This document shows positions 43,003 through 52,063 of a DNA stretch of 64,000 nt, piece after piece. The stretch covers positions 2,046,001-2,110,000 of the forward strand of contig OZ245050.1 in assembly GCA_965224525.1 (NCBI GenBank). Direction: 5' to 3'. The notes under the pieces were generated by a model. The model saw only the letters and a list, made by a program, of their open reading frames with translations, did no database searches and was not told the DNA's origin. Every line of letters starts with the position of its first letter. Position 1 is the first letter of the stretch. Source of the DNA: Granulosicoccus sp036478565. GTDB lineage: Bacteria > Pseudomonadota > Gammaproteobacteria > Granulosicoccales > Granulosicoccaceae. The position numbers and the translations under genes are program-made.

Positions 43003-44556
43003 TCAGGCTCGTACCACACCCTGCTCCGTCAGCGCTGTCAATGCCAGCGACTGGTCCAGGTGCTCTGAGCGCCAGGCCAACATCGCCTCTGCACAAGCAA
43101 TACGAATACTGGCATACGCGGGGTCATCAACAACATTGCGTGTTTCTTCAGGATTTTTCTGCAGATCAAACAGCAACGGCGGTAGCCCGGAGAAGTGTAC
43201 ATACTTGACCTGCGTATCACGGTAGACGGCCAGGTTGCACTGCTGACTGGTAAGATCGAAATGCTGCTCGGCAACTTGCGACGGGATATCCCTGAAGTCG
43301 AATTCCCAATGCGCTGCAGTACGCCAGTTTACGGCTGGCTTATTGTCAATGAATGCCGACATCGATCGACCATCAAGTTGCGACGGGGCATCCACACCAA
43401 GTCGATCAAGCAGTGTCGGAAAAACATCAACACTTTCGGTAAAGCGATCAACCTGCGTGCCCTTGCTGAGCTGTGCGCATGGGTCTCTTATAATCAACGG
43501 TATATGGTAACTCGATTCAAAGAAGCCATGTTTACCCAGCATAGCGTGATCGCCCAACATCTCGCCATGATCAGAAGTGAAAACGATCAGGGTATTGTCC
43601 CAACAATCCCTGTTTTTCAAGGCGTTCATCAACCGGCCTAACTGGCTGTCCACTTCAGACACCATGCCGAAATAGGTTGCTGCGATTTGCTTTAGATCGG
43701 TTGAATGCCAATCTCGAACCGGGCCATTTGAACCAGCGATGAACTGAGATTTGTCGAGTGTTGAAAACAACCATTCAAGCAGCGGATGTAACCTTGCAGT
43801 TTCCTGCCAGTCTGTAGCGCCAGCAAACGGCGGTACATCATCGGCGGCATACTGTGTATCAAACGGCGCTGGCACGATGAATGGCGGGTGCGGTCGGTAG
43901 AGGCTGACATGGGCAAACCAGCGGTGGTCCTGTTTAGTACGCGTTACCTGCTGTTGTTCAGACAACCAGCGGGTGAACTCATTGACCAGATAGGCAGTTT
44001 CTGTGTGTTCGGCCCTGTAAAACGGTGCTGCTCCCGCTGGTGGATCAGCTACGCCATTGACTGGCAGGTGCGGGTCAACCTTATGCAATGCATCTCCATA
44101 GCCAACTGATTCAAGCCATGATAGCCAGGGGCGTAATGGCTCCGGCAAGACCGCCCTTGGGGTGAAGCCCGATAACACTGTTTCATACGTGTGCAATGCC
44201 GGATCATTATTATGCAGCTTGCGTGGGTCAGTCGCTTGATCGGTATGCCCGAACAAGGTGGGTTCATAACCCAATCGGCGAAACGCCAGCGCCAGATTGT
44301 CGTGCCGACTGTCGAGTGGTGAGCCATTGCTACAAACACGGTTGTTCATCTGATACAGACCGGTGTACAAACAAGCGCGCGCTGGTGAACACGGCGCAGC
44401 ATTGGCATAGTGACGAAGAAAGCTCACCCCTTCCGCTGCAAGAGCATCCAGATTGGGTGTTTTTACGACCGGGTGACCGACAGATGACAGGCAATCACCA
44501 CGAAACTGATCCGCTGTTATCAGCAATATGTTGGGGGATTTTTCGACGTGGTGCAT
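43003..44556 (-). CDS. Sulfatase-family hydrolase (phosphonate monoester hydrolase-like)
   Basis: The protein has 517 residues. The formylglycine motif is C56-S-P-A-R60, with the metal aspartate in L-L-I-T-A-D-Q-F-R-G-D, the second metal pair in T-S-D-H-G-E-M-L-G-D-H, and K-H-G-F-F-E. The arylsulfatase and phosphonate-monoester/phosphodiester hydrolase groups share this fold. Being the last gene of an aminoethylphosphonate operon favours a phosphonate or phosphate ester substrate (inference). It needs FGly maturation; no maturase gene is in the window. Confidence 0.85.
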   Translation of the reverse strand: MHHVEKSPNILLITADQFRGDCLSSVGHPVVKTPNLDALAAEGVSFLRHYANAAPCSPARACLYTGLYQMNNRVCSNGSPLDSRHDNLALAFRRLGYEPTLFGHTDQATDPRKLHNNDPALHTYETVLSGFTPRAVLPEPLRPWLSWLESVGYGDALHKVDPHLPVNGVADPPAGAAPFYRAEHTETAYLVNEFTRWLSEQQQVTRTKQDHRWFAHVSLYRPHPPFIVPAPFDTQYAADDVPPFAGATDWQETARLHPLLEWLFSTLDKSQFIAGSNGPVRDWHSTDLKQIAATYFGMVSEVDSQLGRLMNALKNRDCWDNTLIVFTSDHGEMLGDHAMLGKHGFFESSYHIPLIIRDPCAQLSKGTQVDRFTESVDVFPTLLDRLGVDAPSQLDGRSMSAFIDNKPAVNWRTAAHWEFDFRDIPSQVAEQHFDLTSQQCNLAVYRDTQVKYVHFSGLPPLLFDLQKNPEETRNVVDDPAYASIRIACAEAMLAWRSEHLDQSLALTALTEQGVVRA

Positions 44557-44613
44557 ATTGTGAAAACTGATCCGGACTGTGCAGGAAACATCGAATTATC
44601 GTGCCCGCTGTAA

Positions 44614-45267
44614 TCACAGTACCAGCGGCACGCTCAGATAAACGCCGAACTCTACGCCGATGTCAGCGCTCACTCTTGCGTGTACCCGACCCTGCCTGTC
44701 TAGGAAACGCTGTTCGTTGGCCGAAGGAAATATACCTTCGTGCCAAACCCCAGGGTGAATGTACAGGCCACTGGAGCCGTCGCACCAGAATGCGACGATA
44801 TTGGCAGGGCTAAGGTCATCTCCGGGAAGCGCGACAGGTACGACAAAGGGTAGATTATCGAGTGGGAAAAATAACTGTCCGCCATCAGGGTGATAGTTCA
44901 TATGCCAGAGCAAAACCTGCTTCCTGGGAACCGTTGCCTTGTCTGACGATGCAGATTGTGGGTCGCATGACCAACCGAGCACATAGTGACCGTCAACGGC
45001 CTCATTTTCTCCGAACAGTACGTCGCCTTTCCAGCGGCCATGAAAAATACCCTCGACCCAACCCGCTTCATCGCCGGTGTTGTCATCTACGGCACGCCAA
45101 CCCTGAGCCGGCCATTGCACAATCTCGATTTCGCAATCATCCGGGTTATCCACAAGATATCCGTAGCCTTGCAGGTTTGTTTTTTCAGCCACTATCAATG
45201 GCACCCGGTGCACTGGCAGTGATGGCTTTTCATTCGCTTTGAAAATATACTCTGGAGCATTCATCAT
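44614..45267 (-). CDS. Ureidoglycolate lyase (AllA)-family protein
   Basis: The protein has 217 residues, with the family end block D-G-S-S-G-L-Y-I-H-P-G-V-W-H-E-G-I-F-P and a cupin-like barrel before it. True AllA releases urea from ureidoglycolate, but no other allantoin gene is near. The position between the PbfA-like and sulfatase-like genes suggests a different role in phosphonate breakdown. It is 57 bp before the sulfatase gene. Confidence 0.75.
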   Translation of the reverse strand: MMNAPEYIFKANEKPSLPVHRVPLIVAEKTNLQGYGYLVDNPDDCEIEIVQWPAQGWRAVDDNTGDEAGWVEGIFHGRWKGDVLFGENEAVDGHYVLGWSCDPQSASSDKATVPRKQVLLWHMNYHPDGGQLFFPLDNLPFVVPVALPGDDLSPANIVAFWCDGSSGLYIHPGVWHEGIFPSANEQRFLDRQGRVHARVSADIGVEFGVYLSVPLVL

Positions 45268-45347
45268 TATTGCCTCAAAACAGTAGTCATCAAGCGATAC
45301 CGGAAAAACGACTCAGAAAGTATTATCGCAACAGGTTTGTCACAAAT

Positions 45348-46757
45348 CTAGACCTGCAGGCCCGCCAGTCGACATTCTTCAAATAACGACTCCTCAACAA
45401 TAGTCAGCGCAGCGTCCAGTTGCTGTTCAGTCAAAATCAACGGTGGGGTAAACGTCAGGGTGTTGCCCATGGTCAATTTAAATGACAAGCCTTTACTCAG
45501 GCAGCGATAAAAAACAGCTTCTGCTAGATCATTTGCAGCCTCTTTGCTGTCTCGGTCAAGCACCAGCTCCATGCCAAATAACAAACCCCTGCCGCGAACA
45601 TCGCCTATTGCTGGATACTGCTGTTGCATCGAATACAGACGTCGTAACGCTACGGCCCCGAGCATGGCGGCATTTTCAACCAATCTTTCTTGCTCAATGA
45701 CATCTATGGTCGCCAGCGCGGCGGCGGTCGTGACCGGATTTTTCTCATGCGTGTAATGTCCCATCGCATAGTGCTCTCCAACGTTCAGGTCCGAAGTGGT
45801 CAGCACCGCCGCAATTGGTAGGATTCCACCACCGAGAGCTTTTCCCATCACCAGGATGTCCGGTACAACCTCATCATGCTCGCAGGCAAACATTTTACCG
45901 GTCTTGCCTAGCCCTGTTGGTATTTCATCAAAGATGAGCAGTGCGCCATGATCATTGCAGGCTTTTCTGACCTCAGCCCAGAAGCCAGGCGGAGGTATAT
46001 AGGGTACGGCGCGCGCTGGTTCGGCGATGACAGCCGCAACATCCCCCTCCTTTTCCAGCACATACCGCACAAAACTGGCGCAGGTCAGTTTGCATAACTC
46101 AAGTTGTGGTTTTCCGCCTGATTCGGGATAGCCATAGGGGCAACGGTAACAGGCAAACGGCGCGACATGTTCAGTACCGGATAGCAGTGGACCTGCTACA
46201 TGAGATCGAAAGAGTTGCTCACCACCGACTGAACTAGCGCCGAAACCGGCACCATGAAATGCATCCCAGAAGGAGATGGTTTTGAATCGACCAGTGGCAG
46301 CTCTGGCAATTTTCAGCGCAACCTCAATTGCGTCTGAACCGCCGGTTGTAAACAGCACTTTTGACAAGTTTCCTGGCGCGATTTTTGTCAGTTTTCTTGC
46401 CAGAGCTGTGGCTGATTGGCAAGCAAAACGTCGGGGTGCAAATGGCAACAAATCCATTTGCTTTGAAATAGCAGATTTTACTGATGGGTGTCCGTAACCA
46501 ATATGGTGAACATTATTACCGTGGAAATCGAGATAGCGGTTACCATCCGAATCTTCAATCCAGACGCCCTCCGCTTTGACAATGCTAGCGAGGCAAGGCG
46601 ATGAGACAGATTGATGTAAAAAATACCTGGCATCCTCATTCAGTAGTTTGCGGGCTTTCTCACTATGCTGCGTAGCATCCCACTGCCTGCGTCGGTTGGT
46701 GGTATTTGGCTCTCCCTCTCCGGGTAAAGGAATCCGACCAAGCGGAGTATTGCTCAT
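45348..46757 (-). CDS. pbfA: Class III aminotransferase-fold enzyme, likely PbfA (hydroxy-AEP ammonia-lyase)
   Basis: The protein has 469 residues from the ATG at 46757; a TTG at 46778 would overlap the permease gene. The fold is type I PLP: G-G-S-D-A-I-E-V-A-L-K, F-D-E-I-P-T-G-L-G-K-T-G and lysine in V-M-G-K-A-L-G-G-G. PbfA enzymes, which remove ammonia from (R)-1-hydroxy-2-aminoethylphosphonate to give phosphonoacetaldehyde, are close relatives and are found beside phnWAY and AEP transporters, exactly as here. An ordinary aminotransferase cannot be ruled out from sequence. Confidence 0.7.
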   Translation of the reverse strand: MSNTPLGRIPLPGEGEPNTTNRRRQWDATQHSEKARKLLNEDARYFLHQSVSSPCLASIVKAEGVWIEDSDGNRYLDFHGNNVHHIGYGHPSVKSAISKQMDLLPFAPRRFACQSATALARKLTKIAPGNLSKVLFTTGGSDAIEVALKIARAATGRFKTISFWDAFHGAGFGASSVGGEQLFRSHVAGPLLSGTEHVAPFACYRCPYGYPESGGKPQLELCKLTCASFVRYVLEKEGDVAAVIAEPARAVPYIPPPGFWAEVRKACNDHGALLIFDEIPTGLGKTGKMFACEHDEVVPDILVMGKALGGGILPIAAVLTTSDLNVGEHYAMGHYTHEKNPVTTAAALATIDVIEQERLVENAAMLGAVALRRLYSMQQQYPAIGDVRGRGLLFGMELVLDRDSKEAANDLAEAVFYRCLSKGLSFKLTMGNTLTFTPPLILTEQQLDAALTIVEESLFEECRLAGLQV

Positions 46758-46762
46758 GGTGA

Positions 46763-48778
46763 TTACCTGTTTCGCCAAATCTGGGTGCGCTTCAGGACTC
46801 CTTTGGATACCAGTGCGTGAATAATTCTTGCTGCCACATTGGTATAGAAAATCATCATACCCATGGCTGCCGCTGGTGCGACATCACCTGCGTCGTCCAT
46901 GTTCAGTACAGCAACGGAGGCCAAAGCGGTGCCCGTTGAATACAGAAAAACAACGGCGGATACCGTCGTCATAGCGTTGACAAACAGATAAATTGATATA
47001 TCCAGAATCGCAGGCAGGCTCACTGGCACGCTGACACGCAATAAAAGTTTGTAAAAGGGTTGTTTTAGTGAAGACGATACAGACTCGAATTCGTTATCCA
47101 TTTGCTTTAAAGCCGTAACAGCCGTCAAATGCGACACGGTATAAAAATGCGTGACGGTGCACAGCACCAAAATAGCCATCGTTGCATAAATGAAATTCAA
47201 CGGGTTTGCCGGGTTGTTAAAAAAGAAAATGTACGCCAGGCCCAGCACCATCCCGGGAATGGCCATAGGCAACATGGCCAGAAACTGAAACAGTGAACGC
47301 CCGGAATTGAAACCCTGTGTTTTCTCCACCATATAGGCACCGACAAAGACCACTACGGTGCCAAAAATGGCTGTCAAAGAGGCCAGCTTTATCGAGTTGA
47401 CGTAGGCTCCCCAGCCACCGCCATCCATACGATTAAACGCGTAGTTTTTCAGACTTAAACTTAAGTCGTAGGGCCAGAACTTGACCAACGCTGCAAACTG
47501 ACAAACCGCTAAAATACCTACAATGAAAATCGCAATAACTGAACAATAGATAAAACACAAGCGGTCGAAACGTGTGTTTTTAGACGGCGTGTAAACCACA
47601 GATCGTGCCGACAACAAGGCAACCTGTTTACGCTGCACAAACCGATCAATGGCAAAAGCAAACAAAGCCGGTACCAGCAAGACCACCGAGACAACAGCAC
47701 CCATTTCAAAGTTTTGCTGACCGATTACCTGTTTGTAAATATCTACTGCCAGCATGTTGTACTGCCCGCCAATCACTTTTGGCAGGCCAAAGTCGGTAAT
47801 AACGAGATTAAACACGACAAAGGCTGCGGATATCAATCCATATCGCGCACCCGGAATGGTCACGGTCCAGAATGTTTTCCACGGCCCAGCCTTGAGTGAT
47901 ACGGCAGCTTCATAAAGCCTTGCATCGGCAATTGCCAGGGCAGTTGTAATGATTAACATCGCATGTGGAAACGTAAAAAATACTGAGCCCGCCACGATGC
48001 CGTAAGGCCCGTATATGGATTCCCCCATCATGACTGATTTCAGCATGCCTTGATTGCCAAACAGGTACACAAGCGCTATGCCCGGCAATAATGACGGCAC
48101 CAGTATGGGGGCCATGGCAATCAATCTGAACACACCTTTGAAGCGCATACAGCTACGATTGAGAGCATAGGCAAAACCAAAAGCCAGTGACACGGTAATA
48201 AGTGTGCTGATGGCTGATATTAACAAGGAGTTCTTGATGGATCGCACTAAAGAGGGCGTGGCAAAATAGCGCGAAAAGTTCGCGACGCCCCGGGAGGCGG
48301 TGGGGCGTAAAACTATTTTTCTGAACTTGTTGGAATCTGTTTCAACCCACTGTGTTCCCGAATGTCGCTCGGAACCAACAAGAAATACAGCAGACTCCGT
48401 TACGCCACGAATTCTATAAAGAACGGAACTTTTGAACGAGTAGTCAGGAAAGAGCTTTGCAACTGACAAGCGGCCACCAGAACCGGTATTGAGATTGGCA
48501 TCGGTATAGGCTTGGGCAGACTCATTGAGTACCTGTGCTGAAACCACCTTATCGTCAAACAAGCCGCTCTCATCACTGACCTGAAACTCGAACTGATTGA
48601 GTTGAAAGTGGTAGGTCGAAAATGCCTTGGATAACATGACATATAACGGCAATGCCAGGGCAACGATCAAATAGATGGCGATAAGCGCAATAAAACCACG
48701 CATAATCCAGTCATCCGAACCCAGCCTGGGGGCAATTTTGTTTCCAGGCGGCAGCACCGATTCGCGAGTGAATATCAT
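46763..48778 (-). CDS. AEP-type ABC transporter permease (two fused permease units)
   Basis: The protein has 671 residues. After a first helix comes an extracytoplasmic insert of about 120 residues, then two binding-protein-dependent permease modules, each with an EAA-type loop (E-A-A-V-S-L-K-A-G-P-W-K-T and E-S-V-S-S-S-L-K-Q-P-F-Y-K). This fused form is typical of the putative 2-aminoethylphosphonate/iron-type importers. It ends 5 nt before the pbfA start and begins 9 nt after the ATPase gene stop. Confidence 0.88.
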   Translation of the reverse strand: MIFTRESVLPPGNKIAPRLGSDDWIMRGFIALIAIYLIVALALPLYVMLSKAFSTYHFQLNQFEFQVSDESGLFDDKVVSAQVLNESAQAYTDANLNTGSGGRLSVAKLFPDYSFKSSVLYRIRGVTESAVFLVGSERHSGTQWVETDSNKFRKIVLRPTASRGVANFSRYFATPSLVRSIKNSLLISAISTLITVSLAFGFAYALNRSCMRFKGVFRLIAMAPILVPSLLPGIALVYLFGNQGMLKSVMMGESIYGPYGIVAGSVFFTFPHAMLIITTALAIADARLYEAAVSLKAGPWKTFWTVTIPGARYGLISAAFVVFNLVITDFGLPKVIGGQYNMLAVDIYKQVIGQQNFEMGAVVSVVLLVPALFAFAIDRFVQRKQVALLSARSVVYTPSKNTRFDRLCFIYCSVIAIFIVGILAVCQFAALVKFWPYDLSLSLKNYAFNRMDGGGWGAYVNSIKLASLTAIFGTVVVFVGAYMVEKTQGFNSGRSLFQFLAMLPMAIPGMVLGLAYIFFFNNPANPLNFIYATMAILVLCTVTHFYTVSHLTAVTALKQMDNEFESVSSSLKQPFYKLLLRVSVPVSLPAILDISIYLFVNAMTTVSAVVFLYSTGTALASVAVLNMDDAGDVAPAAAMGMMIFYTNVAARIIHALVSKGVLKRTQIWRNR

Positions 48779-48787
48779 CCCTGCCCC

Positions 48788-49879
48788 CTACTGAACCACC
48801 GGGAACACTTTGAGGCGATCTGGTGGTATTTCGATAGGCAAATGTTTACCTGTGTCCAGATTCATGCGCCGAACCGCGTTCATCGATAAGTTGGCCGTCA
48901 GGATGACATCGCCCAGTTGTTCGCATTTAAGTTCGGCACGCCAATAAGAGCCAAGAAACTCCATTTCATGAATTATGGCATCTACCGCGTGTTGTGCAGC
49001 CACTTTTTCACTGGCAACTGGATTGCCACTTTCCCTCGGAATAATATCCTCAGGTCGGACGGTAGCGATTACCGCGTCACCCACGTTGAATTCATGCGCG
49101 ATACACTCAAACAACACATCGCCAATTTGCACACGGTTGGTAGAAACTACAACGCCAGGTGCCTGGTTCATCTCACCGATGAAATCGGCTACGAAAAGTG
49201 TTTTTGGATCGCGGTAAATCTCGATGGGCGTACCGACCTGCTCAATGACACCCTGATTCATCACGACAATCCTGTCAGCCATTGAAAGGCCTTCTTCCTG
49301 ATCGTGAGTCACCATAATTGTAGTCACGCCCAGCTTGCGCTGCAGATCCTTGATCTCATGGCGCAGCGATACGCGAACCTTTGCATCCAATGCTGACAAT
49401 GGTTCGTCAAGCAATAGTAGTTCTGGTTCGGTGGCAATCGCCCGGGCAAGAGCAATGCGTTGCTGCTGACCACCGGAGAGCTGCGCCGGGTATTTACTGC
49501 CTTGATCCGGCAAACCAACAAGAGACAACAGGTCGGTAACTCTTGCTGTGATAGCAGCCTTGTCCATGGCTGTGTTTTCCAGTCCATAGGAAATATTTTT
49601 TTCGATAGTCAGGTTGGGAAACAGGGCGTACGACTGAAACACAATGCCGTAGTCTCGTTCAGCAGGGGGCAAATTGGTGATGTCACGACCGGCCTGCTCT
49701 ATCTCTCCCCTTGATTGCAGGTCCAGTCCTGCAATGGCGCGCAGTAACGTGGTTTTGCCGCACCCGGACGGCCCGAGAAAACAGATGAACTCCCCTTCCT
49801 GAACGTTAAGAGATATTTCTCTCAGGGCTATGAATTCGCCAAAAGCCTTCCAAAGGTTACTGATCCGGAGAAAAGCCAT
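48788..49879 (-). CDS. AEP-type ABC transporter ATP-binding protein
   Basis: The protein has 363 residues. Walker A is G-P-S-G-C-G-K-T-T-L-L, the signature L-S-G-G-Q-Q-Q-R, Walker B L-L-L-L-D-E-P-L-S-A-L-D, and the switch H T-H-D-Q. A C-terminal TOBE domain of the MalK/PotA kind follows (about 240-360). It energises the fused permease. Between it and the binding-protein gene lies an inverted repeat. Confidence 0.93.
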   Translation of the reverse strand: MAFLRISNLWKAFGEFIALREISLNVQEGEFICFLGPSGCGKTTLLRAIAGLDLQSRGEIEQAGRDITNLPPAERDYGIVFQSYALFPNLTIEKNISYGLENTAMDKAAITARVTDLLSLVGLPDQGSKYPAQLSGGQQQRIALARAIATEPELLLLDEPLSALDAKVRVSLRHEIKDLQRKLGVTTIMVTHDQEEGLSMADRIVVMNQGVIEQVGTPIEIYRDPKTLFVADFIGEMNQAPGVVVSTNRVQIGDVLFECIAHEFNVGDAVIATVRPEDIIPRESGNPVASEKVAAQHAVDAIIHEMEFLGSYWRAELKCEQLGDVILTANLSMNAVRRMNLDTGKHLPIEIPPDRLKVFPVVQ

Positions 49880-49909
49880 AGCGTACCTTCAACAGTGAAC
49901 AACAAATGA

Positions 49910-49944
49910 GCAGGCAGTGGTGTCTGGGAGACACCACTGCCTGC
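49910..49944. promoter_or_regulatory. Intercistronic stem-loop after the binding-protein gene
   Basis: A perfect 16-bp stem, GCAGGCAGTGGTGTCT, with a GGG loop and its complement lies between the binding-protein stop and the ATPase start. Such structures protect the upstream mRNA so that binding protein exceeds membrane components. It lacks a T-run, so it is not a full terminator. Confidence 0.75.
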
Positions 49945-49962
49945 ATCTTCTCGGTACTCAGA

Positions 49963-50985
49963 CTATTTCGGGTCTGATTTTGAATCGTAGCGTTTTTGCC
50001 ATTCTTCGAGAATGGCAGCGCGATTATTGGCGGCGAACTCAAAATCGTTGTCGATCATCATATCCGTCAGATTGGTTGGAAAATGCTCGACCGGTTTGGC
50101 CACACCCGGGTAGGCAACAACCGCGTATCCAGAGTTATACATTTCGCTGGCTTTTTTGGTAACAGTCCAGTCAACCAGTGTCTGCGCCGCTTCCAGTTCA
50201 TCGGTGCCCGCAATGATCGCTGTTGCTTCCATATCCCAGCCAACACCCTCGGATGGCACCAGAATTTCAAGCGGCGCACCGTCTGCTTTTGACTTTGCGC
50301 CACGAAAAGCAAAAGACACACCGATAGGAATTTCCCCGGCTGCTGCCAGCTTGCAGGGCTTGGAACCTGAATGCGTGTAGCGGGCTATATTTTCGTGTAG
50401 CCCATCCATAAATGCCCATCCGTCGTCTTCACCGAAAATTTGCAGCCAGCTTGAAACATCCAGAAAGCCGGTGCCCGAGGAATTCGGGTTAGGCATGATT
50501 ATGTGGTTTTTGTATTCAGGCTTGGTCAGATCTTGCCAGCTGGTTGGTGGCGTCAGACCAGCCTTGTCTGCTTCAATGGTGTTGTAACAGACCGCAGCAA
50601 CCCATGCATCCATCCCAGTCCAGGTAGGTGGTGTGCTCTGGTCCACAAATTTGGGGTCAAGCTCCTCCACACCTTTTGGTGCGTAAGGCTCAAGCATGTC
50701 TTCCGATTTCATCAGCAACAAGGAAGTTGCAGCGAGCCCCCAAACAACATCAGCTTGCGGGTTGTCTTTTTCAGCCAGCAGCTTGGCTGTGACAATACCG
50801 GTTGAATCGCGTACCCAGTTGATGGCTATATCGGGATGATCCTTGTTGAATTCGGCTGCGTATTTTTCCAGATCTTCCGCTTCAACCGCCGTATACACAG
50901 TAAGTTCGGCAGCAAAAGCACTGGCAATTGTCATGCTGATAATCGCAACACCCAGCGGCACTGCCTTAAGTATATTTCTCTTCAT
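49963..50985 (-). CDS. AEP-type ABC transporter substrate-binding protein
   Basis: The protein has 340 residues: a signal peptide (A-I-I-S-M-T-I-A-S-A-F-A), then a type II periplasmic fold: L-T-V-Y-T-A-V-E-A-E-D-L, N-P-Q-A-D-V-V-W-G-L-A and N-S-S-G-T-G-F-L. The nearest named group is the putative 2-aminoethylphosphonate binding proteins, related to iron(III) binders. The neighbouring PhnW/PhnA/PhnY genes support AEP or hydroxy-AEP as ligand. It is the first gene of its operon, divergent from the LysR gene. Confidence 0.88.
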   Translation of the reverse strand: MKRNILKAVPLGVAIISMTIASAFAAELTVYTAVEAEDLEKYAAEFNKDHPDIAINWVRDSTGIVTAKLLAEKDNPQADVVWGLAATSLLLMKSEDMLEPYAPKGVEELDPKFVDQSTPPTWTGMDAWVAAVCYNTIEADKAGLTPPTSWQDLTKPEYKNHIIMPNPNSSGTGFLDVSSWLQIFGEDDGWAFMDGLHENIARYTHSGSKPCKLAAAGEIPIGVSFAFRGAKSKADGAPLEILVPSEGVGWDMEATAIIAGTDELEAAQTLVDWTVTKKASEMYNSGYAVVAYPGVAKPVEHFPTNLTDMMIDNDFEFAANNRAAILEEWQKRYDSKSDPK

Positions 50986-51080
50986 GAACTCCTCCGGTTA
51001 TCAATGTCCTGGACACGGTAACCAATTTTTCATGTACAGCCAAGTAATACAATTTTTTGTTTGATTTATGCAAAAAATGA

Positions 51081-51120
51081 TTGACAATATAACTGATACA
51101 GTTTAACTATTAATAGTTAA
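51081..51120. promoter_or_regulatory. Palindromic operator region between AEP importer and LysR genes
   Basis: Two dyads lie together: AACTGATACAGTT (51091-51103) and the perfect 18-bp palindrome TTAACTATTAATAGTTAA (51103-51120). A TTGACA at 51081 could be the -35 box of the LysR promoter. LysR-type regulators bind T-N11-A palindromes, so these are likely autoregulatory and activation sites. Confidence 0.65.
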
Positions 51121-51164
51121 TATTTATAGCTAGATATTCACCTGATCAGACGGTGTGAAACATA

Positions 51165-52043
51165 ATGCGGTATGTTCAGCTTCGGGCGTTTCATTACGTC
51201 TGTCTGCACGGTGGTTTCTCAAAGGCAGCAGTGGCGCTTCACCTGACACAGCCGGCAGTGTCAGACCAAGTTCGCAAACTGGAAGAGGCGTACGACATAC
51301 TGCTGCTTTCTCGCCAGGGGAAACAGGTGGTGCCCACCGTGGCGGGCGAAGCTTTACTTGAGATCTCTCATCGTTTTTTCGATGCTGAAGCACAAGCGGT
51401 TGAATACCTTGCCGAGCGTCGGAAAGTGGCATCAGGGACACTGCGAATCATTGTTGACTCAGCCATACATTTAAGCGATGTACTTGGCGTATTCCGCGCC
51501 AAGTATCCGACTATTAAAATCAAGATACAGACAGGCAACTCGGAGTCCGTCATCACCCGGCTAAAAGACTACCAGGCAGATATCGGCGTGCTGGGCATTG
51601 AACTGTCCAGCGATGAGTTTGTCAGTATCGGCCTCAACAATTCACCTCTTATCGCTTTTGTCAATTTGACTCACCCGTTGGCGCGTAACAAGTCAATCAC
51701 ATTCAGTAAGTTACTAAAGCAATCGCTGGTGTTGCGCGAACCCGGCTCTCGCACTCGAGAATCCCTGGAGTTAATTGCCAATGAGCGAGGTATCACTCTA
51801 AGCGCAGCAATTGAAGCCCAGGGCCGAGAAGCTGTTCGCGAGATAGTCGCGGTGGGTGCCGGAGTCGGCATTGTTTCACGGGCGGAGTTTCTGCAAGACC
51901 CTCGGCTTGTGCCGTTGGAAATATCGGACTGCGAAATTATCATGCAGGAGACACTTATATGCCTGCCAGAGCGCGCCCAGTCGAAAAATATTGCTGCGTT
52001 TTTCGAGGCAACGCGGGAACGCTTGAGCATGACCAAGAGATAA
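51165..52043 (+). CDS. LysR-family regulator of the phosphonate genes
   Basis: The protein has 292 residues. The winged helix-turn-helix is in the first 60 residues (F-S-K-A-A-V-A-L-H-L-T-Q-P-A-V-S-D-Q-V-R-K-L-E), followed by the two-lobed effector domain (T-L-R-I-I-V-D-S-A, A-V-G-A-G-V-G-I-V). It is divergent from the importer operon and convergent with phnY, in the position of known LysR regulators that activate AEP genes in response to AEP. The ligand is inferred from context. Confidence 0.88.
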   Translation: MRYVQLRAFHYVCLHGGFSKAAVALHLTQPAVSDQVRKLEEAYDILLLSRQGKQVVPTVAGEALLEISHRFFDAEAQAVEYLAERRKVASGTLRIIVDSAIHLSDVLGVFRAKYPTIKIKIQTGNSESVITRLKDYQADIGVLGIELSSDEFVSIGLNNSPLIAFVNLTHPLARNKSITFSKLLKQSLVLREPGSRTRESLELIANERGITLSAAIEAQGREAVREIVAVGAGVGIVSRAEFLQDPRLVPLEISDCEIIMQETLICLPERAQSKNIAAFFEATRERLSMTKR

Positions 52044-52063
52044 CTATTGTTACCGGCAAACTA

